The notes under the pieces are model-generated. The model did no database searches. It had not been told where the DNA came from and worked only from the letters and a program-made list of their open reading frames with translations. A program made the position numbers and the translations under genes. Shown here piece after piece: positions 10,645 through 20,583 of a DNA stretch of 64,000 nt. The stretch is from Psococerastis gibbosa (taxonomy: Eukaryota > Arthropoda > Insecta > Psocodea > Psocidae). The stretch is from positions 41,832,888-41,896,887 of the forward strand of contig OZ020488.1 of assembly GCA_963971405.1 (NCBI GenBank), read 5' to 3'. The stretch's first letter is position 1, and each line of letters opens with the position of its first letter.

Positions 10645-13600
10645 GTAAGTTTTATTGTATGCAGTTTGAAAATATTCTATAGCAGCCCATTTCAACAGAG
10701 AGAGAGTTGGGGACGCTTTTAGACTATCCCTCTTTGCTGAGTCCGATGAAGACGCTGTTCACGGATAATCTATGTTCGACGTAATACCCGAGTATACCAG
10801 GCTTCCAAAGGAAATAAAAAACTCAGTGGACCCAAAGAAGTTTAGACTAGCACTGGCAGAAAATTTAAGAAGGAAAGAATCCACAGAATCCAAAGGTAAT
10901 AGACAAGCAATGATCTAAATTGGAGATTCTAAATAAGCGCGCAGTACTTCTACGTTTCAACAACAGACTCAAAATTATATATCTATATCGTATATAGGCC
11001 TATATTTAGTGTTATATATTCAATGACCTGGCCATCGTTGTGTCGTTTTTATTGCTCACGGTGATTCCCTTTTTCATACTTTGCAGAATTCAACAAGAGA
11101 GGGACAGAATATGTGAGCTGCTACACGAAGACATTTCAAGAAATGCTCCGAGACCTTTCTTACCACCACTCGAGAAGTACCGTATTCTAGATGAAGCACT
11201 AAAAGAAAGTCTTCAATCAGGTAAAGCCAACGATAATCTACAAAATACAATTTGAAAGACAGGTAGGTACTGACGTTTTTAGGGATTAAAAACAGTTCAA
11301 ATGCCCAGTCCTGTTGTGTATTATTATTGTTGAAAGAACAACTTTGCCATTATGAAGCTATAGAGTGAAAAACTACATATTTTCGTTTAATTACCACTGC
11401 CTCGTTTGTTAAAAAAAAAAAACAATTAAAAAATGGAGTGTTTTCTGTTAAAGGCGTATTTCTAACAAGGCCTATCTTATTTAACTTATTAAAAGTATTT
11501 TTTCCAGATGCCTTCTCTTCAGCTGATCAGCCACAAATAATTTTGGAAAGACTAAAACGTGAATCAAAGCTACTCAAAAAAGATTTAGCAGTTGAAGCGG
11601 GAAAAGTCAATTATATTATTCAGGAGTCGCAAAGGTAATCTTATTAACCCTCAGATAGACAGGCTGCCAATATGTCCTAATACCGCATTGTATATTTTAC
11701 CATTTGCATATTGTGTACGCTATATTTATATTTGTGCATTTTTCTACTTGAGTGTAAGATCAGCATTTCCAGCCCTAACTAGGTTGGCTTCGGAATAAAT
11801 CAAAAAGTTCTCGCTCCTTCGGCTAAAAAACGTCCGCTACCGTATTCATTGTAAATAAATAAATTAATAAATGTGTCATGTGTGTAAATATCTACTGCAT
11901 GTGTTTTAGGATTATGGAATTCATTAAACAGATAGAAGAAAAGAAACAATCAGCGTTGAAGCTGAAGCCTGAACGAGACTGGTCAAAAATAAATCAAAAT
12001 ATCAAAAGGAGATTTCTTGTGGAGAAAAGTAAATTGGTGAGTTCTCATTGACGGTTTTCTACTATTTTTCTTGACTCGTTTGGTCACTTCGATGTTGAGG
12101 TTAGCTCACTGCTCCAGTATGGAAGAGACCCGAGTTGGAATACGGTTCTCGTCCTATATGGATGGAATATGGATCCACTATCCCTCAAATACTGATCACT
12201 GTATGTCTACATAATAAACAATACTAGCAATATGCGATACTCAACGGAGAAGACACGTCACTGGAGGTGAAGTAAATTCTAATTAGGTCAGACATTACAT
12301 TACATTACATTACCACACCACACAGCAATAATGGCAGGGTACGCAATGCATTTGAGCGTGAATTTTCATTTTTTCAAAAACATTTTTTTTGCACAAACTT
12401 AATAGTTTTTTGGGAAAGCAACCTGTCCAGTTTCTTTACTCAATTTAACACCTAAAACATGCCTGAAGGTAGAAATCATAGATAGAAAGGTTTCACAGAA
12501 AAATTATTTTTTAGTCATATTTCATTAAAATTTAGTTATTTTTACTTTTTTACCCCCAGAAGCAAACTATCAAGGGGCAAGCGACCCCCCGTATTTCGTT
12601 AACGATCGGTGATCGGTGCTACTTGCATCTCCGCCCGGATGCCCTCGTTTCTCCTCCTGCCTGTTAATTTGTAACCCAGATATTAACGCAACATGCGTAT
12701 CCCAGCCACAATTGCAGCAATTGCTCTTTCTCCTCCGCAATGGCCAGCACTCCGCTCGGTAGGTCATACACGGTCTCACCGCTTGCTTGTACGTATATGC
12801 GGAATTTGATTTGAATTTTTCGGCATTCTCCTATCCTTCAAGATCTCCGCCATATCTCGCCACTTGGCCCAACCTGAGGTTACCCGTACTTTTACATCGT
12901 CTTCACAGCCGCCATTCTCGCGTAACGTTGCTCGTAGATATTTGAATGTCTTGGCCTTCTCTAGGTTTTGGTTATCTACTTTTATCGATCCAGGTTCCTG
13001 GCTTATGCATTCCATGTACTCTGTTTTCTTGCGATTCACTTTAAGCCCCTGGCGCTCCACCGTTTCCACCCACAGTCTGAGAGTACTCTCGACATCTTCT
13101 CGCGAGTCTCCTACCAGGAGGATATCATCAACGAAGAGAAGGCTTTCTGGCGCTTGCCCTTGCATCTGCCTGGTCACTACGTCCATTATGAGAACGAACA
13201 ACAGCGGTTCAAGGTTGACCCCTGATGCAACCCATAAGTTACTGGGAAGGTGTAACCGACCCCTGCCGCACTACGCACTCGTACATATTCTTTATTAGCC
13301 TTATATAGCTTTGCGGAACTCGTCTCTCTTCCAACACATCCCAGATTAAACTTCTCGGTATTCTATCATAGGCTTTTTCCACGTCCACGAACACAATGAA
13401 CAGGTTTTTTCTTTTCTCGATGTTTTTCTAGCAGAGTCCTTGCAATGTGTCGTATATTCCATCTGTAGTTCCTCGACCTGGCATGAATCCTAGTTGGTTT
13501 TTGGAGATGGTCTCATTTATTAGAACTCTGAGTCTTCTCTCAACCACCCTTTCCATCCACCTCATTGCATGGCAGTGCAGTTTTATAGGTCGGTGGTTGC

Positions 13601-16040
13601 CACAGTCTTGCACATCGCCCTTTCGCCCATCTGGCGTCTTTTTATTGTAAGTTACTTTGTTGTGGCCTAATGTTCCACGCATAGTACCTACTGTCATGTT
13701 GTTTTGAATTAATTTCTCTGTAACCTATCGTACTGCCTCGTAAATTGTATTTATTCTATTTAGTTCATTTGTGTATAGTCTATTAGTGCTAGGGCTGAGC
13801 TGCAGGCTACTAGTGGGGTCACAGGTGGCAGATAGCGAATATAACGCATAAGCAGTCCCCGACCAAGCAGCGGCATAATCAGAGGGTGTGGTAACAAGTC
13901 TGGTGGTGCAGGCTTGTCTAGGGAAAGCCACTAGAACCCGACGTAGACTTTGTGACGGGGCGAATAGTTGCCGCCACTAAATAAGCAACCACTACTAAGG
14001 TACTCATTTGTCATGGGGTTGGCCCCGAAGGTGAATGAACTCAATGAAGAGTCAACGGCATAAAAATGCAGAAGGCAACGAAAAACCACTGTTAGAAGGC
14101 ATGTCAAAGTACACTCGATACTCTACATACTTGACTTCGTTTTCGAATGGAAAATAGCCAACACAATGCATTAAAATGGTCGAATATTTGCGCTACAGTG
14201 ATTTTTTAAACGTTATTGATATGCTCTGATAATTTTTTTTTCGGATTTTCAATTATTCGTTTATTTATTTATTAAGTTTTTTAAATTGTTATATTTACTC
14301 AAACATCCTGGGGGGGGGGGGCTTGACAAGTACCTGGGGTCGCTATGCCCCCTTAACTACGCCAATGTATAGCAATCTAGCTGAGTACGTCTATCGAAAA
14401 TAGGCAACAACAAATTTTAGAAAGTTGGTTATTATGACTTAGTCGCCACTGGTAGTATGAAACAGTGCACCCGCCACTGCTGGAGCAAAAATCAATCCTG
14501 AGATTCGAATAAAATCTTCCGAGTTCCTACTTCCTTGGGCTGGGTCTAGCAGCCTGCGGGTCGCAGGTATAAAGACCATTCAGCGAAGCAGCAGGGGGTG
14601 ATGCCTCCCCTACCTTTACAGTTTACACTTTACAGCCGTGAGCCGTTGGCTCAGGGTCATCTTTGTTTTGCCAGATAGTGTCACTAGAATTAACTATTTA
14701 TTAGCAGAACATTATTAATGTTTTTGTTAAATATTTTTATATTGCCTCTATTATTTTTAAATAATATACATTTAATTTAAACTAGAAACTTAAATAGTGA
14801 AGAAAATATTTCGTTTTTTTTTCTTCATATTTTCATCTGTGGTCTGTCCGAAATTTTTCCTACGTATTATATCCTCTTAATAACGACTACAATATAGGTA
14901 TGTGAATTTAAAAGAAATCGTTGGGGCCGTTTTTGAGAAATATTTTTCAAAGGCGTTTTTTTGGAGTTTTTTGAGAATAAAACCCCCCCAAATCGGGTTA
15001 GCTCAAAATAAAATAAATTATTCCGAGGCATGATTTTTGTAAACCTACATGCAAAACTTCATCAAAATCCACCGAGTAGTTTGCCCGGAATTCGATGAAC
15101 AGACAGGCAGACAGAGCCACAGACAGACATTTCGTAAAAACCACTTTTTTGGGTTCCTGGTACCTCAAAACGTGTAAATCCGTTGAAATCTCGGAATCGA
15201 AAATTTCGACCATCACAAAGCTTTCCTTATACTACGCATAAATTGGAAAGCAACAAGCGTGACGGGAAGAAGACTCAGGGACGTCCACGAATCCCCTGGA
15301 AGGACGAACTAGAAACCGACCTCAGCGAGATGGTAGTCCGTAGATGGTGGAGTCGTAGAAAACCGAGATGAATAGAGAAGTGTTGTTGATTCAGCCAAAG
15401 CCCTTCAAGGGCTGTAGATAGAGCCAGAAGAAGAGGGTAAATATCTACAATGAGTCAACGACAACCCCCGAGGCACGACAACACATAGATATTCGCGGTC
15501 CGAGGACTGCTAGAGGACCCTCTTTCTTGACCACTGTTTTATTTGGGATGTTGTGGTCAGCATCTTGCCAGGCAGCCGCGTTTTTCCCGTACCGATAAAG
15601 TACCTATTAGGATTTATGAAGCCAGGGCCGGCAGAAAATGTTTCATTTTATGTCGGGCCTCGATGCTTGACCTTCCGTTTCATAGGCCAGTTGTCTACCT
15701 ACCGGACAATGCCGTTGCCCTTATCTGCAATAACATATTTATATAATTATTGGAACCAGGAGTTAGGCACCATGGCTATTGCCAACAACTTCTCCATTGA
15801 GTTATCTAACATTTCTTTTTTTATTTCCAGAAAAAGGTGCTCGAAAAAATCCTGCCTGATGATGAAGAAAGTCTGAGTCTTATGAGTGACATAATTAACC
15901 GGGCTTTGACAACTCACGAGTATCTGGACCTTGAAGACCGGGAAGGCACTTCGGAAAGAATTCAGTTTCTTGTAGAAAGTCAGTTTTTCGAGCTTAACCC
16001 GGACAATCCACTGCAGATCCGCCTTGTGAAATTGTACTGA
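10610..16040 (+). CDS. CENPK: CENP-K-like inner kinetochore protein (five coding exons)
   Basis: The coding exons are 10610-10644, 11087-11220, 11508-11634, 11910-12036 and 15831-16040. All junctions are GT-AG with matching phases and give a 210-residue protein. The middle is heptad-rich coiled coil ([19 protein letters not shown], then [19 protein letters not shown]). The last exon resembles the conserved C-terminus of CENP-K: a helical [10 protein letters not shown] segment, then [20 protein letters not shown], comparable to the family's '...LLLR.GIALRHPEDP.RIRL' ending. Human CENP-K is 269 residues, so this is short. By family knowledge CENP-K acts in the CENP-H/I/K complex that links centromeric chromatin to the outer kinetochore. 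The assignment rests on the C-terminus and architecture; another coiled-coil protein cannot be excluded. The last intron holds a dead LINE and DR1 repeats. Confidence 0.6.
10684..10925 (+). repeat. Possible LINE C-terminal remnant in CENP-K intron 1
   Basis: The translated pattern ([20 protein letters not shown], then AENLRRK) resembles the tail seen after the reverse transcriptase in many LINEs. The frame is broken and the fragment is short, so this is tentative. Confidence 0.25.
11087..11220 (+). CDS. CENPK: CENP-K-like, coding exon 2
   Basis: Acceptor ctttgcag, donor TCAG|GTAAAG; enters in phase 2 and leaves in phase 1. Encodes a helical segment starting [15 protein letters not shown] and ending [11 protein letters not shown]. 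Confidence 0.6.
11508..11634 (+). CDS. CENPK: CENP-K-like, coding exon 3
   Basis: Acceptor tttttccag, donor AAAG|GTAATC. Encodes a coiled-coil stretch with regularly spaced leucines and lysines ([14 protein letters not shown]), which continues into exon 4. Confidence 0.65.
11910..12036 (+). CDS. CENPK: CENP-K-like, coding exon 4
   Basis: Acceptor gtgttttag, donor TTG|GTGAGT (phase 0). Continues the coiled coil and ends [10 protein letters not shown], joining to [13 protein letters not shown] in exon 5. Confidence 0.65.
12290..12605 (-). repeat. Dispersed repeat DR1, 3' part
   Basis: Inverted relative to 56600-56890, with the same order of landmarks: acccccagaagcaaactatc, aggcatgttttaggtgtt (reverse sense), and catttgagcgtgaatttt, to a terminal attacatta repeat. 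It abuts the 3' end of the LINE remnant at 12606. Confidence 0.8.
12606..13931 (-). pseudogene. Degenerate LINE reverse transcriptase (RTE-like)
   Basis: In minus-strand order the conserved blocks are: [53 protein letters not shown], the catalytic [11 protein letters not shown] (the [YF]xDD box), then [13 protein letters not shown], and a tail with RNEGIRAEM. Stops and frame changes between blocks (for example at about 13200 and 13430) show that the copy is dead. It lies in the last intron of the CENP-K-like gene. By block pattern it resembles RTE-type elements; the exact clade is not certain. Confidence 0.8.
14305..14370. repeat. hAT-like element end fragment
   Basis: catcctgggggg ... cttaactacgccaatg matches the right end of the element at 6314-6810. 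No left end was found. Confidence 0.45.
14840..15240 (-). repeat. Dispersed repeat DR1, 5' part
   Basis: On the minus strand it reads the DR1 order: cgtagtataaggaaagcttt, tgatggtcgaaattttcgat, atttcaacggatttacac, a GTCTGTCTG stretch, cgattttgatgaagttttgc, then a G run and aacggccccaacgatttc. Very similar to 56250-56560. Confidence 0.85.
15245..15440 (+). repeat. LINE 3' end fragment
   Basis: Translates to a LINE C-terminal signature ([19 protein letters not shown], then RRWWSRRK). 'cccttcaagggctgtag' follows, a phrase that recurs near 23560 in the other orientation. Confidence 0.55.
15481..15620 (+). repeat. Dispersed repeat shared with 46780-46890
   Basis: Both contain 'ggaccctctttcttgaccac' or a close relative, 'gggatgttgtggtcagc', and 'agccgcgttt' in the same order; an inverted relative lies at 54020-54085. 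Family unknown. Confidence 0.55.
15831..16040 (+). CDS. CENPK: CENP-K-like, coding exon 5 with stop
   Basis: Acceptor tttatttccag; 69 codons then TGA. This is the most family-like part: [33 protein letters not shown] and a C-terminal [11 protein letters not shown]. No clear AATAAA is seen within 150 bp after the stop. Confidence 0.65.
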   Translation, partial: KKVLEKILPDDEESLSLMSDIINRALTTHEYLDLEDREGTSERIQFLVESQFFELNPDNPLQIRLVKLY

Positions 16041-16399
16041 GCTAACCCCTCAGGTTTAGTCTTTATAAATGACCACTTGTGGGAAATTGGAAAACATGTG
16101 CCCCTCAAGGCCTCCGGTAGCAGCCCCCAAGGGGCAAGGTTACAACATACATAATACAATTTTATTTAATATATTGCAGCTAAATTATTTTCATTAATTT
16201 GCTTTCTATATGCTGTGAGTAATTGATAAATTTACCCCCAAAAATTGAACGTTTTCTTCTGATGCCACGATCATAGTTGCCGCACGGAAATTTAGTAATC
16301 AAATTAATCTTCGTCGTGGGGTGGTTTATTTAAAACTATTTTTAAAAAAAATCAACGCTACGCCCTTCGGGGCTAACGTGTTGTATGTAATGTGGTTTT
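16041..16399. other. 3' flank of the CENP-K-like gene, no further feature
   Basis: AT-rich; includes a weak DR1-like scrap near 16100-16140 (ccccaaggggcaagg). Confidence 0.3.
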
Positions 16400-16800
16400 G
16401 AGTGGGGTTGGTTTGGTGTGCACCTGTGTGGTTCGGCAAACTGCTATCGGGAGCGCACTGGACGAGTTGCCCCATTCAATAATGTAAAACGTATTTCAAC
16501 ACAATACGCTAAGCATGACGGAGGTAAGGGAAGTCACTTTTCTTATTGTCGCCCGTTTCCGCTGCACAACTGGCCACGACTACCTGCAGGCTCACCTGTT
16601 TCGCCTAGGCCTGGCTGCTTCAGACCAATGCCCACTCTGCCTCAGCGGATGCATGGATGCTGCCCACCTTCTAACGTGTCAATCAATCCAGAGCCCTAAC
16701 AAAGACATTGCATCACTATACTGGCAGGCGCGGCACCAGATGCGATAACGCCAAGAGTGGGCGTTGGATAAAGTAAAGTAAGTAAGTACTTTTCATATCA
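16400..16800 (+). repeat. LINE 3' end with C-terminal zinc knuckle
   Basis: Reads CTTGHDYLQAHLFRLGLAAS, then CPLC...H...C, and ends with 'gtgggcgttggataaagtaa', just before a short (taag) tail. Related 3' ends are at 55920-56195 and 27370-27550, all ending '...cgggcgttagctga' or similar plus a simple tail. This matches the C-terminus of jockey/I-type LINE ORF2. Confidence 0.7.
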
Positions 16801-18049
16801 ACCCCCAGGTTTTTCTAGATTTCCTGTATTCTAAACATTTCGCCACATAGCTGTGCCATATTTCTGTCTAGTTATGAATAATAATTATTCATGTGAGAGG
16901 CGGAAGCCAATTGGTTCAGAATCCACTATAATCAGGAGGTCCCTATATCATACTAAGTTGAAGTTTTGGCGCTATGTAAGTTCTATAGTAGAACCCACAT
17001 TCTAACGAAAAATCGTGCGAACGACTGAGATTGTGAAATGTATGAATAGAGAGTCCCTTGACATCCTGAAGGTAGATAAACAAGAACACAGAACTTCTAC
17101 AAATAAATAATATGTTTTTTATTAAGTACCTAGAGTGAAAAAAACAAGAAATCAAAAACTATTCAAAAGGTATTGGCACATAAAATCTTTCCTATTGAAG
17201 CAGTGCATTATTCGACTTATAGTAAACTATGAATCGCTTATATCACGTCTAGATGTCAATAAAAATCCACAATAACGTGCCTTTAACAACAATAATAAAT
17301 AACTTAACACTAAAGTGACCTCTAACGAAAGAATGCCTCTGCGTTTGTCTTACCTGCAAATCATAGAAATGAACGGTGGAAAATATAGATCCGGTTTAGT
17401 AAATATTTATTCTATGGGTTAAGTCTCGTACTAAAAGTGTGCGTAATAAGGCCCTAACTCCACCGATTTTCAAAATTAGTTTTTTTTTTCCATTTTCAGA
17501 TCCGTCTAAGATCTTTCCATGCTATCATTCTTAAATCATATGAGATATAATGCAATGTATGTTATCCCTAACACGACCTTGACGTATTTTTGATGAAAAA
17601 GACCCGAAGTAACAAGAAGTACGTAAAAAAAACCTATATATCCACAACGAGAAAGGAACTTACTACAACTGCGTAACAGTTTTTCTCGTTTCCTGTATTT
17701 GTTTTTTAGTTAGTTAGTTAGTTACTTATCACCGCTGTACAACAGAGGCAATCTCTAGTACAGGACACTTAAATATAATATATATACTATAAATTGACTC
17801 TAAATAAACAATTGGATAGATTGCATTGGGCTAAAATTGTGGCACTTAAGAATTTAACAACTGGAGATGAATTATTATAAACTAAACGTTTTTTTATTAA
17901 ACGGCAATGTTTGGCAATTAATTTGGCGTATAAACATTAAAAAGCAAAGCAGTACACAATGGAGGAATATAGGGTGTTCTGATATTCACTAACTTCAACA
18001 GCGCTTCACATGCTATTGGGTTGAAATTTATCACATTGATAAACATTAC
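16801..18049. other. Intergenic, no gene recognised
   Basis: AT-rich. A scrap (ccactataatcaggaggtcc, near 16922) matches the repeat family at 22505-22855 and 34560-34940. Nothing codes. Confidence 0.3.
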
Positions 18050-18052
18050 TAA

Positions 18053-18313
18053 GGCGGCAATTCCACCGGCGAATTTACTTCATTTGTGATTTGAGATTTT
18101 TTGTTTGTTTTATTTTAAGGAGGCTATTATGTAGATACATAACTTATCTATTATAAATTAAGTTATAAAATGGTAGCAGACATCATTAATAAGTCTCTAC
18201 CATATTATAACTTAATTTATAGTAGATAAGTTAAGTGTCTACATAATAGTCTCCTTAAAACAAAACAAACAAAAAATCACAAATGAAGTAAAATCGCCGG
18301 TGGAATTGCCGCC
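18053..18313. mobile_element. 261 bp near-perfect palindromic MITE (Harbinger-like)
   Basis: Arms of about 125 bp pair almost throughout. The tips are ggcggcaattccaccggcga and its complement. Both flanks are TAA (18050-18052 and 18314-18316), which fits the TWA target of PIF/Harbinger transposons. The core contains ggtagcagacat, shared with the MITEs at 25927, 34390 and 42849. It has no ORF. Confidence 0.8.
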
Positions 18314-19126
18314 TAAGGTATACGTCTTTCAACATTTCAGCTGAAACCCGGGCACCCATGTTGTTTTCTGGCTGTGGATATTGTACCATTTAAAAGTTTT
18401 ACGTTAGATATTACCCGTGAAATTGGATCTAGTTAAAAAAAACTCTTAATTATGGATGCACGAAATTAGAAAAATCTCTTAATATTTGCCTGAATACAAC
18501 TTATGCCCCTATTTTGGCTTCCGAACTTCTAATCGACAAGATGCTGAACAAAATAAGTCGAATAAACTTTTTAAAATCGACGTCTTAAATTTTTTAAAAG
18601 AATGAAGGGATTGTCGCTATTTTTCAACAATAATACAGCCCTAGGCAAAATAGCCGCTAATTTCTATATAAAAAAAACAAATCCTTACATACCTAATAAC
18701 ACTACTTTTCGAATTAAGTATCAGTTTACTTGCAAACAAGTACTTGTTAAAATGTTATTATAATGCCCGATAAACAATTGAATAGCAAACTGGCAGATGG
18801 AGAGGTTATGATTAACTACGGCAACTCGGAAACTGCCTGTTACTGTATTTGACTGTTATCGGAATTTATACGAACATGTCTTTAAGCCTCCTACTGCGAG
18901 GGACATTGGCTTTTAGCAGTTACTGTATATAAAAAACTAATTAAGAAGTTGGCTGTTTTAGTTTGTTATAATGTTTCCTTTACAATTAATCGCTTTCGTA
19001 TAGAAGTAGGAAGTAGCCATGGAGAAATGACATCTAAACCCAATGTTGTGATTAGTTGGCCGTAAGCATTTTTTTACACGAAAGAAGTCCATACAAATTT
19101 AGAAATTTTCCATTGGAAGCTATAAT
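18314..19126. other. Intergenic, no feature recognised
   Basis: AT-rich sequence without coding signal. Confidence 0.3.
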
Positions 19127-19463
19127 GAGTGTACGTCCCTTAGGAAATTGGCTGCCCGAAATTTAATACTAAACTTCTCATTTTTTAGTAAAAGAACTAA
19201 GCAAGTTATTAAAATATTCCTTCATTTAAGTTGTAGAAGACTACATTATGCATACTATAATAGGGTATTATTAATTTCTGGTTTTATAGTTTTCTTTCCT
19301 GGTACGCGAAATATTAGCCCTCAATCATTTTTAGGAAAAACTACGGTACAAAAAATTAAAAATACCCTATTGTATGATGCATGTCTTTAAGATATTGTTA
19401 TTTAAATACAAAATGTTAAAACAACGGATTTTGGGGTACTTATTTCCCACGGGACGTACACTC
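19127..19463. mobile_element. 337 bp palindromic MITE with gagtgtacgtccc ends
   Basis: The terminal 13 bp gagtgtacgtccc are perfectly inverted. The inner arms also pair (gtagaagactacattatgca against tgtatgatgcatg). The inner part is related to the element at 52478-52824, which shares cccaaaat, gttgtagaagact and atgatgca in the same order. No ORF; target duplication unclear. Confidence 0.65.
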
Positions 19464-20450
19464 TTAAGAGTCCCTTACGGAGTCTAAACTGTAACCAACA
19501 TTAATTTCTTAAAGTATAACTGTAGTTGTATCTTAACATAAAGAAGCAGCTGATTCGTTGCATTGACTGTTACTATATATTTTCATTATTTAACTAGGAA
19601 ACTGGAAGAATAATGTCAGATGTAAGTAGAGTCTTATTACTTCACATCGTTTTTAGACAGTGGTGGAACGTTAGAGGAAAGATATGAAAACCTGGACCCG
19701 AGTCTCCACTTTGACGGAGTGGCCTTTTCTTCGAATATTAATATAGAAGGGCAAGCTGGTACGCGTCCTCGATGACAACCCACACCGGCTACAAGCGATA
19801 ATGGACAAGCCGAGACATGCTTAGCATTGACACATTGTCAGCCAGTCTTTACCAAGTTCGTGAACAAGTCAGTCATGCCGGGTTGGTATGCTGACTACTG
19901 CACCGAACCCGCCTCTAACTGCTTCTCGTCATTTGGTGCATTTCAACTACCGGAAGATATAGAGGGCTGTACGGAGGGGAGTTTGGTGCAGCGGCCAGAA
20001 TACCCCCCTCCGGCAAGGTATGGAGACTCGAATTCGAACCCCGTTCGATCCATTATTTAATATTTTTCTCTAATTGAACGGGTTAGAAGCCAATGTGTAC
20101 AAGTAACGTTTTTTTTTTAAATTTTGTACAAGAGACGTTTTTCTTTTACTTTTGTACAAGTGAATTATTTTTACTTTTTGAGATAAGTGCTCCATGACAA
20201 TCTCCGAGAGCTTATCTATGTCAGCAGCCTAACGGTATATCTCTATCATGCATAGTTATTGAGCAAATATTGTTCTGCGACAAAAGGTTCTCTCCATATG
20301 AGCCCGACAGCACTTCTACATATTGGCTTCTAACCCATTCAATTATAGTTGTAATATTGCCTATTATAAAATTTGATTCTGTGGAGTAAGAAAGCTCTTA
20401 CTTGCTACAGAAGTCATAGGGTGGGGAAAAAGAGACAGTAGTTGGAAGAA
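19464..20450. other. 3' flank of INPP4 and intergenic sequence
   Basis: About 19740-19840 matches 48965-49065 (accggctacaagcgataat, in the same order), a dispersed repeat. A possible minus-strand ATTAAA polyadenylation signal lies at 20056-20061, about 390 bp past the INPP4 stop; this is weak. Confidence 0.3.
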
Positions 20451-20583
20451 TTATGTTACATTGGAGCCGAAGGTGCCGGGCGGCGGGCGATACAATGGCG
20501 GCAGGGCCAGTATTTGCAAGCTGTTTATGGCGTATTTCTTCACTCCTGTATTTTTGGCGGTATTTTCTATGCGGCAGCCTTGG
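20451..20583 (-). CDS. INPP4: INPP4 exon 18 (C-terminus and stop)
   Basis: Acceptor ctttttcag. Reads [31 protein letters not shown] and PGTFGSNVT, then TAA. This matches the highly conserved family ending (GCR.ENT.KN..., RKYAFNSLQL...YRPPEGTYG). Confidence 0.95.

Noticed and set aside
12864-13298. Plus-strand open frames over the LINE region
   Set aside because: They are antisense shadows of the reverse transcriptase, whose catalytic blocks read on the minus strand.
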